A stretch of DNA of 25,908 nucleotides from Chloroflexota bacterium (GCA_012515695.1 JAAYXX010000446.1:1-25908); one strand, 5' to 3'; positions 6,260-15,162 are shown, numbered from the stretch's first letter. The notes: generated from the sequence alone by a model not told the origin. Numbers and translations are program-made.

Positions 6260-8206
6260 CTATTCCATTACGCCGTCGAGCCGCGCAACGGCATAGGGCC
6301 GCAGATCGAGCGTCAACACCCCGTCTACCGGCTGGGCCACATTCCCCGCCCATGCCCGGTAGACGGCTGGCGCGCACATGGCCTGCTGCGCGTTGGTGTC
6401 GTCCAACATGCGCACGCGCACCACAGCCGGGAGGTCGCGCACCATCACCCGCTGCGGCATGGGCGTCAGGTTAGCCAGCAGCACCCGCCGCCGCTCCCCC
6501 TGCTGCAACACCAGCCCCTCCACCGTCAGCGGGTCGCTGCACGCACTCGGCAAAATCTGCCCATCGCGGAACTCGCCTACATCCGCCAGTACATGGTAGA
6601 GGGGAAACACCGCGCCAGGGATCGAGGGGAACCTGTCCGGCAACGGCGACCCCGCTTCCCGCTCCATCACGCCCCGCCAGCCAATCGTCTCGTAATACGT
6701 GGCGCTGTACGCGCCGCTCTCGCCCAGGTATTTCAGGCTGCCCAGCGTCCAACACGCCCCAAACAGCGACATCTGCCGCGTATCTACCTGCGTCGGCAGT
6801 TCCCCCGGCGCTGGCTCTGGCTCCGGGCCAGTGGCCGCCGGGTTGAAGCGAGGCCGCAGCGTCACAGGGCTGACAATCAGAGGCCGCCCCTCCACAAAGC
6901 GGCGGGCGCTCTCTACCGTCGCCGCCTGCCCGGCCAGGTTCTCTACCAGGGAATAGTTGTCAAAGGCGTGCACCTGCGGGTTGAGCGAGTATGCCACCGC
7001 GTCCAGATCGGCCACGGCGGGCCGCTGACGGTTCAACTGGGTGAAATAGGCGTTCGTGCCGCCCACAAATTGCGCCGTGGGTTCCGCGTCTCGCAGATAG
7101 CGCCGGGCCAGCCGGAGCCACTGCCCGCCGGTCACCTCCTCACCGTGGGCAAACACCAGCCACGCGCAAACCGGCGGCTGCACGTCCGCCAGCAGTTGCC
7201 GCAGGGAATCAAGCTCGCGCTCGGCGTCTTGCGACAGGAACAGCGCCGCTTGCAGGCGCGTCCCCAACGCGCGCACCTGCCGGGTCGCCTCGCGCAGCCT
7301 GCCAGCGACATCCGGCGCGGACAGGTCCAGGTCCACGCGCAGATGGGAGAGGCGCAACGTCTGTAACCGCTCCAGTTCACGGGCAGTCCGTGGCGCGCCA
7401 TCGCTCGCCATGCCCAGCCCCAACCGGGGCATGGGACGGGGCGGCTCGCCGGAAAGCGCCAGCACGAGCGGCGCTGTGATCCGCCCTTGCTGAGCAGCCT
7501 GGGATGTTTCGGCTCCCTCCAGCGACAGCGTGACGGTCTGGGTGATGCGCGTGCCACGTTCCACCTGCACGGGGAAGGGGAGTTCCAGCGGAGTGGAGTA
7601 GGTCTTGTACGAGGCGTCCGTCCAGTTGCGCTGGTCCTCCATCTCGAACGTATCCCCCTCCATGCGGACGCTGGCCCATACGCCCGGCCTCACGGCGTGC
7701 CGGATGGCCCGCACCTCTTTAAAGGGCTGGTGGGGCGAGATGGTGCGCGGGAATGTGCCCACTGTCCGGCGGCCATCCACATGCTCCACGACGCAGGGCT
7801 GCCCGGCGCACGCCATCGGGTGCAGCACATTAAAGCCGATCCGGTTGCGCCAGAACGTCGCCCGGCATTCCCCCTCCATCCGAAAGACGAGCGTGCCCGA
7901 CGCCTGCCCCACGATGGCCCCACGCCACAGGAAATCCACGTCGTCCGCGACATGCTCGGCGACATAGCTCACGGCGAACGAGTCCGCGCCAACCTCTATC
8001 TGTACGTCGCGCAGCTTGGCGGGCACGGTCCCCCAATTCCTGTCGCGCACAGCCACATACACCCGCCGCAACACCTCCACCCCGTCCAGGGCAATGTTGC
8101 GCAAATCCCCGGCCTCGTACAGCAGCGTCAGCGGCCCCGCCCGCAGGGATATCCGCTCCGGCAGGGGTTCGCTGCTTCCATAGAGCAGAAGGTTGCCGGT
8201 CAGCAT
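6260..8206 (-). CDS. apnL: D-apionate lactonase-like protein (ApnL family)
   Basis: 648 residues, no signal peptide. The N-terminal half has stretches I recall from D-apionate lactonases: LLLYGSSEPLPERISLRAGPL at the start, VEVLRRVYVAVRDRNWGT, RIGFNVLHP, VEHVDGRRTVGTFPRTISPHQPF, and MEDQRNWTDASYKTY (near residue 195). The C-terminal half looks like a TIM barrel. The enzyme opens D-apionolactone to D-apionate, between apiose dehydrogenase and the oxidoisomerase. Its ATG at 8206 overlaps the end of oiaC by 7 bp, so translation is probably coupled; only a weak GAGG is seen before it. It is the last gene of the minus-strand apiose operon and converges with the FAD oxidoreductase. The assignment rests on remembered family sequence plus the operon and was not checked by a search. 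Confidence 0.82.
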   Translation of the reverse strand: MLTGNLLLYGSSEPLPERISLRAGPLTLLYEAGDLRNIALDGVEVLRRVYVAVRDRNWGTVPAKLRDVQIEVGADSFAVSYVAEHVADDVDFLWRGAIVGQASGTLVFRMEGECRATFWRNRIGFNVLHPMACAGQPCVVEHVDGRRTVGTFPRTISPHQPFKEVRAIRHAVRPGVWASVRMEGDTFEMEDQRNWTDASYKTYSTPLELPFPVQVERGTRITQTVTLSLEGAETSQAAQQGRITAPLVLALSGEPPRPMPRLGLGMASDGAPRTARELERLQTLRLSHLRVDLDLSAPDVAGRLREATRQVRALGTRLQAALFLSQDAERELDSLRQLLADVQPPVCAWLVFAHGEEVTGGQWLRLARRYLRDAEPTAQFVGGTNAYFTQLNRQRPAVADLDAVAYSLNPQVHAFDNYSLVENLAGQAATVESARRFVEGRPLIVSPVTLRPRFNPAATGPEPEPAPGELPTQVDTRQMSLFGACWTLGSLKYLGESGAYSATYYETIGWRGVMEREAGSPLPDRFPSIPGAVFPLYHVLADVGEFRDGQILPSACSDPLTVEGLVLQQGERRRVLLANLTPMPQRVMVRDLPAVVRVRMLDDTNAQQAMCAPAVYRAWAGNVAQPVDGVLTLDLRPYAVARLDGVME

Positions 8207-9030
8207 GGGGCCTCTGCCTCCTGCGGGATGATGCCGCGCAAATAGGCCACGCTCCGTTCGGCCCAGGCCGCTTCCTTGCGAATGGTCGCGGCCACATCAT
8301 CCTCCGGCGGCGTCCAAAGCTCCACAATGGCATTGGGGTCGCGGCCCATCTCGCGCAGCCGCCCCAACAGCCAGGGGATATCCAGCATTCCCTCGCCTGC
8401 GGGCCGCCCCTCGATGGTAAAGCCCAGGTTGTGCCCGGCCCGGTAGATAGTAAAATCCTTGACATGCAGGTTGACCACCCACGGCCCCAACGTCTCCAAC
8501 ACAACCTCCGGTCCCTCCAGCGCCCCAAACGAGTTCACCGGGTCCAGGCAGATGCCCACCTGCTCGCTGTCCACGACCTGCACGATCTCCCGCAGCACCT
8601 TGACCGGAAAGCGGTCGTGGTTCTCTACGGCCAGGCAGACGCCCGCCGCCCGCAATTCTGGCAGGGCCGCCCGCAGCGTGGCAACCACTTCTTTGGCGGG
8701 GGGCTGGTGCTCTGCCGTGTCCACGACGACCCGCAGGATGGGCGAGGCGAATTGCGCGGCCAGTTCGATGTAGGCGCGCAGATGCGCGGGCGCAATGCCA
8801 CGCGTGCCCACCTCAACCTGGATGCCCAACTCGCGCGCGCGTCGCGCCAGCGCGTCCCGATCTGCCGCCGATAGCGCATGCAGCGGCAGATTGTCGGCAA
8901 CCTGGACCACAGGCACACCGAGCCGATGCGCCCGCTCCAACAATTCCCCGGCGGTCAGCGGGTACGCCAGAGGATACCCCGGCACGCCCACCGCCCAACT
9001 GTAGGTATAGGTGCCAATGCCCAGTTGCAT
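8200..9030 (-). CDS. oiaC: 3-oxo-isoapionate decarboxylase-like protein (OiaC; xylose isomerase-like TIM barrel)
   Basis: 276 residues, the right size for the sugar phosphate isomerase/epimerase (AP endonuclease 2-like) barrel. The metal site is readable: Glu136 (VENHD), Asp163 (CLDPVN), His189 (LHVKD) and Glu237 (VELWT). The start LGIGTYTYSWAVGVPGYP and VVQVADNLPL match the OiaC subgroup as I know it. OiaC converts 3-oxo-isoapionate to L-erythrulose and CO2, the last step of this branch. The ATG at 9030 has GAGG 6 bases upstream and begins 19 bp after apnO ends; a longer in-frame reading to 9168 would overlap apnO and is rejected. The fold alone would allow other isomerases; the neighbours make the call. 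Confidence 0.82.
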   Translation of the reverse strand: MQLGIGTYTYSWAVGVPGYPLAYPLTAGELLERAHRLGVPVVQVADNLPLHALSAADRDALARRARELGIQVEVGTRGIAPAHLRAYIELAAQFASPILRVVVDTAEHQPPAKEVVATLRAALPELRAAGVCLAVENHDRFPVKVLREIVQVVDSEQVGICLDPVNSFGALEGPEVVLETLGPWVVNLHVKDFTIYRAGHNLGFTIEGRPAGEGMLDIPWLLGRLREMGRDPNAIVELWTPPEDDVAATIRKEAAWAERSVAYLRGIIPQEAEAPC

Positions 9031-9049
9031 GATGTGCCTCGCCCCTGGC

Positions 9050-9886
9050 TCACTCGCCGCCCGTAATCGCCTTGACCTCGCGAATGACGTTCTCCATCTC
9101 GAACACCTTTTTCCAGTCCGGCTGGAAAATCTGCGGCATGGCCCGCTTGACGGCCATTTTGGCCCCATCCGAGACCTGCGCGTCCAAAAAGCCGAATAGG
9201 ATGGCGACGTTGATCCCCATGTGTCCCAGCACGAAATCGCGGGCCGCCTCGTAGGGCACCCCCTTGGCTACCGCTGCGTCCAGCGCCTCGCGGATCACCA
9301 CCATGCACGTCAACACCGTCGTCTCGGCCAGCGCCGGTTCGAGGATCGCCATTTGCTCGACGGTCACCCGATGCGCGTTCATCACCGGGGCGAACATGCG
9401 GCGGGCAATCGCATCCCCGCGCTGGTAATCCGCCTCCGTCCCCTGCATCAACGCGCAGACGATATTCTGCCTGGCAATGCCCCCGAAAAAGTCCTGGCGC
9501 GCCTCTGGCTCGGTCTCGTCGTTGAAAATCGGCGGATGGCAAGGATGGGTGACGAAATAGGCCACGTCCGCCCGCTCTGGCAGGCGGTCGCTATAGGGCG
9601 CTGCCGGGTCCAGGCAGATCACCAGCGCGCCGCTCTGGAGCCGGGGCACAATGGCCTTCGCCACGCTGCCAATCGCCACATCGGGGACCGCCAGAATAAC
9701 CACATCCGCTTCGGCGGCTGCCTGCTCCGGCGGTGTGGCCGTCAGCCCCCGCTCTCGCAGCCGGGCCTGCCCCACCTCCCCGGCCTCTACATAGAGCATC
9801 TGGAACTCGGCATCATCTCGCAGCTTGGCAGAAATACGCGTGCCCATCTTGCCCGCCGCGCCGTAAAGTGCTACTTTGGTCGTCAT
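9050..9886 (-). CDS. apnO: D-apionate oxidoisomerase (ApnO family)
   Basis: 278 residues. The Rossmann motif GAAGKMG (9-15) opens a 6-phosphogluconate/3-hydroxyisobutyrate dehydrogenase-like protein. Diagnostic stretches are VVILAVPD, YFVTHPCHPPIFNDE (about 109-123), DFFGG, NAHRVTVEQMAILEPALAET and DFVLGHMGIN. ApnO oxidises and rearranges D-apionate to 3-oxo-isoapionate using NAD+. A GAGGAG RBS precedes the ATG at 9886. It may have its own promoter at 9908-9936, because a palindromic repeat (9961-10138) separates it from apsD. It is followed at 19 bp by oiaC. Confidence 0.85.
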   Translation of the reverse strand: MTTKVALYGAAGKMGTRISAKLRDDAEFQMLYVEAGEVGQARLRERGLTATPPEQAAAEADVVILAVPDVAIGSVAKAIVPRLQSGALVICLDPAAPYSDRLPERADVAYFVTHPCHPPIFNDETEPEARQDFFGGIARQNIVCALMQGTEADYQRGDAIARRMFAPVMNAHRVTVEQMAILEPALAETTVLTCMVVIREALDAAVAKGVPYEAARDFVLGHMGINVAILFGFLDAQVSDGAKMAVKRAMPQIFQPDWKKVFEMENVIREVKAITGGE

Positions 9887-9907
9887 CGTTGGCTCCTCTA
9901 GCTTTGC

Positions 9908-9936
9908 ATGATAACAGATGGGGATTTACTGTTTAA
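9908..9936 (-). promoter_or_regulatory. Candidate internal promoter for apnO-oiaC-apnL
   Basis: On the minus strand: TTAAAC (9931-9936), 17 bases, TATCAT (9908-9913), 22 bases before the apnO start. It lies downstream of the palindromic repeat, so it could rescue expression if the repeat ends or weakens transcription from apsD. Confidence 0.4.
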
Positions 9937-9960
9937 TCAGGTAACCCGGCGTGTCATCTT

Positions 9961-10138
9961 GTAGGCAGTTGAAACTGTACCAACCGTTGCATCGCCAGCT
10001 TGCTGGCGCAGCCGCCCTTCGGCGACTGCAAATCAGCCCCCGAAGGTGGGCGCGCCATGCATGGCGACGCCAGCAAGCTGGCGACGCAAAGGTTGCTGCG
10101 GTTTCAACCGCCCATCCCGCTGTTGCCGAACTATTTTG
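9961..10138. repeat. Modular palindromic repeat, copy 3, between apsD and apnO
   Basis: End A at 9961 (GTAGGCAGTTGAAACTGT, whose last pair has become a G-T wobble). The core holds CGCCAGCTTGCTGGCG, GCCGCCCTTCGGCGAC, a GCGCGCC/GCCATGCATGGC segment and a second GCCAGCAAGCTGGC. End B is the GCGGTT-TC-AACCGC hairpin plus GTTGCCGAACTATTTTG, ending at 10138. End B is 8 bp from the apsD stop codon, so relative to its gene it is flipped compared with copy 2. Small ORFs here are translation artefacts. Confidence 0.85.
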
Positions 10139-10146
10139 TAAACTTT

Positions 10147-11181
10147 CTAGCCGACGCGCAGCGTTTCCCCCGTTCGCGCCGACTCGTATGCCGCGAACAC
10201 CAGCCGAACAGTCCGAAGGTTGTCCTCTCCCGTGGTCTCGGCGGGCTTGACGTCTTGCAGATTGGCGAGAATATCGGCGTTGCAAGGCACGATGCTGGCA
10301 TGTACCAGATCGTACGCCGGATCGGCCCAGGGGTAATGCTTGGGCGGGTATCGCCTGGCCCACGTGCCGTCATCGGTGGTCACGCGCACCCAGCAATCGG
10401 GCGCCAGCTCCGCCGAGCCGCGCTCCCCTTCCACCAGGATGAACGTTTCGGGGAACCGCTCGTGCTCCGTGTGGCTGGCATAGCTCAACTCGCACGTGAC
10501 TGTGACCGCTTCTCCCATCTGCATCATCACCGTCGCCACATCCTCCCCGGCAATGTCGGCGTGTACCCGCCGAGTCTGGCAATACAGGCTGTGGGCTTCG
10601 CCAAACAGGAATCGGGCCGTGTCGAGAATGTGGCTGCCCATATCGGTGAGGATGAATTGCTCCAACTCTTTCAGAAAGGGCTGGTTATCGAATACCGGAA
10701 AGCTGCTGCAAAACGATAGCCGCGCCCGAAAGGGCCGCCCAATGCGCCCCTCGGATAGCACTCGCTTCAATTGACGGATGGGCGTCTGCCAGCGCCAGTT
10801 CTCGTGCACGAAAAACGGCACGCGCGCCGCCTGACAGGCCGCCACCATCTGCTCGGCCTCCGCCAGCGTGGTGGCCATCGGCTTCTGGCAGATCACCGGC
10901 AGGCCGCGCTCTGCCGCCAGACGCACAAACCCGCTATGCGTCTCTACATTGGTGATGATGTCTATGAAATCGAGGCCATCAAAGTCGAGGCGCTCGCTAT
11001 CCAGCAGCCGCACAGGGTCGGCATAGACCCGTGGGACGCCGAACGCGTGGGCCAGTTCCTCGGCCTTGGCCGGTGTCCGGTTATAGAGCGCGACGCATTC
11101 CGCGCCCTCTACTTCCTGCCACGCGGCCAACTGGAACCGCGACCAGAATCCCGTGCCGAAAATCGCAAAACGTTTCGTCAT
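10147..11181 (-). CDS. apsD: D-apiose dehydrogenase-like protein (ApsD; Gfo/Idh/MocA family)
   Basis: 344 residues. The N-terminus FAIFGTGFWSRFQLAAW is a Rossmann fold of the kind I associate with apiose dehydrogenases, followed by DFIDIITNVETH, ICQKPMA (Gln-Lys-Pro near 99-101, in place of EKP) and VHENWRWQTPIRQLK. The C-terminal domain has DMGSHILDTARFLFGE and the closing ETTGEDNLRTVRLVFAAYESA. ApsD oxidises D-apiose to D-apionolactone with NAD+, the first step of the pathway completed by apnL, apnO and oiaC. The start at 11181 has an AAGGGG-like RBS and a good promoter at 11226-11253. The gene is separated from apnO by 260 bp, mostly palindromic repeat. Apiose comes from plant rhamnogalacturonan II, apiogalacturonan and apiosides. 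Confidence 0.83.
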   Translation of the reverse strand: MTKRFAIFGTGFWSRFQLAAWQEVEGAECVALYNRTPAKAEELAHAFGVPRVYADPVRLLDSERLDFDGLDFIDIITNVETHSGFVRLAAERGLPVICQKPMATTLAEAEQMVAACQAARVPFFVHENWRWQTPIRQLKRVLSEGRIGRPFRARLSFCSSFPVFDNQPFLKELEQFILTDMGSHILDTARFLFGEAHSLYCQTRRVHADIAGEDVATVMMQMGEAVTVTCELSYASHTEHERFPETFILVEGERGSAELAPDCWVRVTTDDGTWARRYPPKHYPWADPAYDLVHASIVPCNADILANLQDVKPAETTGEDNLRTVRLVFAAYESARTGETLRVG

Positions 11182-11225
11182 AGGTGGCTACCCCTTGGGG
11201 ATTGATAGGCTCAACGCACAACGGC

Positions 11226-11253
11226 AGTATAGACTCTCCGGTCAGCTTTTCAA
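11226..11253 (-). promoter_or_regulatory. Promoter of the apiose operon
   Basis: On the minus strand: TTGAAA (11248-11253), 16 bases, TATACT (11226-11231), each 5/6 to consensus, about 45 bases before the apsD ATG. Its -35 overlaps the stop codon of the upstream glycosyltransferase, so the operon can start independently of that gene. Confidence 0.6.
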
Positions 11254-12383
11254 GCGCCGCCCTGCCTCATCACCCGCCGATATAGCGCCAGCGTCTCCTC
11301 GGCGGTTCGCTGCCACGAAAACAGGGCCGCGCGTTGCAGCCCCCGCTCGCGCATCGCCGCCCGCTGCTCCGGGTCGCACATCAGGTCGTGCAGCACGGCG
11401 GTCATCTCGCCCACATCCTGGGGGTCAAAATACTGTGCCGCGTCGCCGCCCACTTCCGGCAGGCTGGCGGCCTCGCTCGCACATACCGGGCTACCGCTCG
11501 CCATCGCCTCCAACACGGGCAGCCCAAACCCCTCATATAGCGAGGGCTGCACCGTGATTTCCGCCCCGGCGTATACGGCGGGCAAATCCTCGTCGGCCAC
11601 AAAGCCGGGAAACAGCACCCGCTCCCGCAGCGGCGAACGCTCCAATTCGCGCAAGAACCCCTCGTACAACCACCCCAGGCTGCCCACCAACACCAGCCCA
11701 TCCACCAGCCCTTGCGAGATCAGCGGGCCAGTGGCCTCCACCAGCCGCGCCAGATTCTTGCGTGGCTCGATGGTGCCCACCGAGAGCAGATAGCGCGGGG
11801 GCAAGCCATACCGCGCGCGCACCGCCGCCACCCGCTCCGGCGACTGCGGGCGGAAATGGGGGGCCGCCGCTTCGGGGATCACGGTCACCTGAGCGGGGTC
11901 TATGCCATAGAGTTCTTGCAGGTCAGCTTTGGTCGCCTCGGAAATGGCAATGATCGCCGTGGCCCGGCGGCAATAGAGCGGCATGGCGGTGTGCAAATAG
12001 CGATAGTTGAAAAACTTGTGGAACTGGGGCAACCGCTCGAAAATCAGGTCGTGGACGGTCAACACCGTGGGAATGTCGCGTAAATAGGGCAGCAGATGCT
12101 CTGTGGCATGAAACAGCGTGCCCTCTGGCAGCAGCCCGTCCATTGGCCGCCGTAATAAGTGCGCCGCCCACACTGCCATCCGCCACGGCTTGTAGCCCAG
12201 TCGCACGCCCGCGGCGGGGTGCTGCTCCCACCCGGCCAACGGCCCCAGCCGCCCCCGGCTATTCTGAAAGAGCCGCATATCCTGTCCCAAGAGCGGCTTG
12301 AGCGCGCCTGCCAGGTTCCGCGCATAACGCCCCAGGCCCGCCTTGGCGTGTACTGCACTCGAAACATCGACGTAAATCGCCAT
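11250..12383 (-). CDS. Glycosyltransferase family 4 (GT-B)
   Basis: 377 residues. The N-terminal domain has the donor-loop signature KAGLGRYARNL (glycine-rich) and VLTVHDLIFERLPQF. The C-terminal domain has LLSVGTIEPRKNLARLVEA, then PSLYEGFGLPVLEAMASG containing the retaining GT-B E-x7-E motif (Glu284, Glu292). Such enzymes transfer hexoses, often mannose, from nucleotide sugars to glycan or lipid acceptors at the inner membrane face; the acceptor is unknown. RBS AAGGAG lies 6 bases before the ATG at 12383. No polysaccharide cluster surrounds it. The 205-bp gap to the divergent gene at 12589 holds no promoter I would defend beyond a lone TAGAAT (12444-12449, minus). Confidence 0.85.
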   Translation of the reverse strand: MAIYVDVSSAVHAKAGLGRYARNLAGALKPLLGQDMRLFQNSRGRLGPLAGWEQHPAAGVRLGYKPWRMAVWAAHLLRRPMDGLLPEGTLFHATEHLLPYLRDIPTVLTVHDLIFERLPQFHKFFNYRYLHTAMPLYCRRATAIIAISEATKADLQELYGIDPAQVTVIPEAAAPHFRPQSPERVAAVRARYGLPPRYLLSVGTIEPRKNLARLVEATGPLISQGLVDGLVLVGSLGWLYEGFLRELERSPLRERVLFPGFVADEDLPAVYAGAEITVQPSLYEGFGLPVLEAMASGSPVCASEAASLPEVGGDAAQYFDPQDVGEMTAVLHDLMCDPEQRAAMRERGLQRAALFSWQRTAEETLALYRRVMRQGGA

Positions 12384-12588
12384 GTAGACTCCTTCTGCAC
12401 AAGATGGGCCGCCACCGGCTCATACCTGCAGCGGCCCATTGGCATTCTAGTCGAAATGATTGTACCATATACGGGTGATTGCTCCGAACAACCAGGCCAT
12501 CCCGCTCGATTTGGCTCTAGAGCGCGGGATCGGCGTTCAGACCGCCGGTGTGGGTATCTCCGGCTCGTTACGGTATTGAGGGATGCAT

Positions 12589-15162
12589 ATGGATCTCGTA
12601 GAACGTCTGAGGCAGGTTCCCCTCTTTGCGCGCCTCTCGGTTGATGACCTGACCCGACTGGCCGATATAGCCGCCGAGCATACGGTCAGAAGCGGGGTTC
12701 CCCTGGTGCACCAGTCCAACCTGGGAAGCCGCTTTTTCATCATCGACAGGGGCGAGGCCATCATCCACCGGGTAGATGACAAGGGGCTGCGTCAGACGGT
12801 GGGCACGCTCCACGCCGGGGACTATTTCGGGGCGACCTCGCTCTTTCTGGGCGAACCACGCGACGCCACCATCACCGCCCTCACCGAAATGCACATCTGG
12901 ACCATCTCGCGGACCGATTTCCAGGAATTGCTGGACGCCTACCCCTCCATCCGACACCGGCTGAACGTCCCCGATGAGATCATCGCCAAGCTGCGCGCCC
13001 CCCGCTACACGTGGCTCAATCCCGGCGAGTTTGTTGTGCACCACACCCGGCGGCATTGGTTTGTCTTTTTGCGGCCCATTTTCCGCGCCACTCTGCTCAC
13101 GGCGGCCTATTTCCTGTTCATCGCCTGGCTGGTGCGCGGAGGGCAGATCGAGTTGAACTTTCCCGTGCGCGTCCTGCCCGTCCTCGCCATCTATGTCCCG
13201 TTCCTCATATGGCACTGGTTCGACTGGCGCAATGACTATTTCGTCGTTACCACCCAGCGCGTCACGCACCAGGAGCGCATCGCCTTTATCTATGAATCGC
13301 GAGAGCAGGCTCTTGTTGATAGAGTCCAGAACGTCAAAATCACCATCAAGGCGGAAGGCGCGCTGCTAGGCTACGGCGACCTGGCAATCACCACCGCCGC
13401 CGACCAAGGCACGGTCCGGTTCACCGACATCCCCCAGCCTGAGAAAATGCGCGACCTGATTATGGCGCAGGTCGTCCGCGCCAGCGCCATCCGCCACGCC
13501 GCCGAGCGCGACCTCATCCGGGCCGACCTGGTCACGCACATGCGCCTTCAATCGGCAGGCCCCAACCCTCTGGAAGAGGAAAAGTCCACCGTCCAACCCG
13601 TGGGCCAGATTGTGCCCCCCGAACGCCCTGAAAGCGGGCCGAGCACCCTGGCGCGCGTTATGAGCAAGATCGGCGAACTGGGCGTTTTCCCCTGGATGCG
13701 CCGCGAGACCGCCGACTCGATTACCTGGCGCAAGCACTGGCTTTTCCTGCTCCAAGATGCCCTTCTGCCCCTGATTCTCACCATCATCGGGATCACCCTC
13801 ACGGCAGCGTCCTTTCTAGGATGGCCGCCCCAACTGCTCGCAACCCTGCCCGCGCTGCCCTTTATCGCGCTGCTGGGCACGGCGGCGGCAATGGGCTGGC
13901 TGTGGTGGGAGTTCACCGACTGGGGGAACGACGTGTACATCGTCACAGATGACCGAATCATTGACGTCGAAAAGCGCCCCTGGTTCTTTGAGGAGCACCG
14001 ACGCGACGCCAGCCTGGGCAACATTCAAAATGTCTCGTTCAAGATTCCCAATTTTATCGCGTCTGCCCTGAACTATGGCAACGTCATCGCCCAGACGGCT
14101 GGCGCCGGGGAATTCACCTTTGACCATGTCCCTTACCCCAGCGAAGTGCAGCGCGAGATTTTCCGCCGCATGTCGGCGTTCAAAGAGAAGCAGCGCCAAA
14201 AGGACGCCGCCAGCCGCCGCGCCGAGATCGCCGCCTGGTTCAGCATCTACCGCGAGCTAGAGGGTTCCGCCCCCGGCGGAGTGGCCGCGCTCCGGCCCGA
14301 TGGCGACTGGCGTTTCTTCTGTACCAAGGACGGGCTGGTGAACGAAACCGTCCGCGCCATCGCCATCGGCCCCGACGGCGCCATCTGGTTCGCCACCGCC
14401 GAGGGAGTGGGCAAGTTGACGCAAAGCAACGGCCAGGACAAGTGGGAGGCTTTTACCCGCTCCGACGGGCTGATTAGCGACGACGTGCGCAGCGTAACCA
14501 TCGCCCCGGACGGTTCCGCCTGGTTTGGGACCAGCAACGGCGCCAGCCGCCTGAACGCCCAGGGGCAGTGGGATTCCTTTGCCGCGCCCGACGTTCTGCC
14601 CGGCGCGCTGGTTTCCACCATCGCCATCGGCCCCGACCAGTCGGTGTGGTTCGGCACTGACCAGGGAGCCGCCCGCCTGGCAGCCAATGGCTCCTGGCTC
14701 TATTTCGATAGCTCAGTAGGCATGGTACACGATCACGTGAACTCGATCCTCGTCACCGCCGATGGGGTCGTCTGGTTCGGGACGCGTGGCGGCGTCAGTC
14801 GGCTCACTCCCGACAGCATGTGGCGCACCTATACTCGCGCCAACGGGCTGGCCGCCGATACTGTGCTGTCTGTCGCATTAGCGCCGGATGGCTCTATCTG
14901 GTTCGGCACCACGTTCGGAGCGAGCCGGCTGGCGCTCGACGGCTCCTGGGAAAGCCTGACTACCCGCGATGGCCTCGCCGGTAACTATGTGTGGGTCATT
15001 GCCCTGGCCCCTGACGGCGCGCTGTGGTTCGGCACGGACGAGGGCGCCAGCCGCTTGACCCCGGATGGAGCCTGGCGCGATTATCGGGTGCAAGACGGCC
15101 TGCCAGACAAGGAGGTGCGGGCCATCGCTGCGGCCCCCGATGGGATCATCTGGTTTGGCTAA
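12589..15162 (+). CDS. Multidomain membrane protein: cNMP-binding-like domain, two membrane-anchored bacterial PH domains, seven-bladed propeller
   Basis: 857 residues in an unusual order. Residues about 5-125: cyclic nucleotide-binding-like barrel (GDYFGATSLFLGEPRDATITAL; the family Glu of FGE is Ala here, so cNMP binding is doubtful). Then a hydrophobic pair (about 160-182 and 193-212) leading into a bPH_2/DUF304-like domain (NDYFVVTTQRVTHQ, about 215-300). A charged linker (305-380) is followed by a second hydrophobic region (about 386-440) and second bPH domain (NDVYIVTDDRIIDVEKRP, 447-535). Residues 560-857 carry seven W-F-[AG]-T type blade motifs (PDGxxWFGTxxGxSRL), as in the sensor propellers of hybrid two-component systems. 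The last stops at IIWFG, and the N-terminal VAALRPDGDWRFF half-blade could complete it, closing a seven-bladed ring. ATG 12589 is preferred over ATG 12583 because GAGGG (12578-12582) lies 6 bases before it. Function unknown; a membrane-localised sensor or scaffold is an inference. Confidence 0.85.
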   Translation: MDLVERLRQVPLFARLSVDDLTRLADIAAEHTVRSGVPLVHQSNLGSRFFIIDRGEAIIHRVDDKGLRQTVGTLHAGDYFGATSLFLGEPRDATITALTEMHIWTISRTDFQELLDAYPSIRHRLNVPDEIIAKLRAPRYTWLNPGEFVVHHTRRHWFVFLRPIFRATLLTAAYFLFIAWLVRGGQIELNFPVRVLPVLAIYVPFLIWHWFDWRNDYFVVTTQRVTHQERIAFIYESREQALVDRVQNVKITIKAEGALLGYGDLAITTAADQGTVRFTDIPQPEKMRDLIMAQVVRASAIRHAAERDLIRADLVTHMRLQSAGPNPLEEEKSTVQPVGQIVPPERPESGPSTLARVMSKIGELGVFPWMRRETADSITWRKHWLFLLQDALLPLILTIIGITLTAASFLGWPPQLLATLPALPFIALLGTAAAMGWLWWEFTDWGNDVYIVTDDRIIDVEKRPWFFEEHRRDASLGNIQNVSFKIPNFIASALNYGNVIAQTAGAGEFTFDHVPYPSEVQREIFRRMSAFKEKQRQKDAASRRAEIAAWFSIYRELEGSAPGGVAALRPDGDWRFFCTKDGLVNETVRAIAIGPDGAIWFATAEGVGKLTQSNGQDKWEAFTRSDGLISDDVRSVTIAPDGSAWFGTSNGASRLNAQGQWDSFAAPDVLPGALVSTIAIGPDQSVWFGTDQGAARLAANGSWLYFDSSVGMVHDHVNSILVTADGVVWFGTRGGVSRLTPDSMWRTYTRANGLAADTVLSVALAPDGSIWFGTTFGASRLALDGSWESLTTRDGLAGNYVWVIALAPDGALWFGTDEGASRLTPDGAWRDYRVQDGLPDKEVRAIAAAPDGIIWFG

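Noticed and set aside
6176..7366. 396-codon plus-strand frame opposite apnL
   Set aside because: Overlaps both the FAD oxidoreductase end and apnL; Arg/His/Pro-rich composition typical of antisense frames.
8200..9168. Longer oiaC start at 9168
   Set aside because: It would overlap the 3' end of apnO by 119 bp; family homology starts at the ATG at 9030, which has an RBS.
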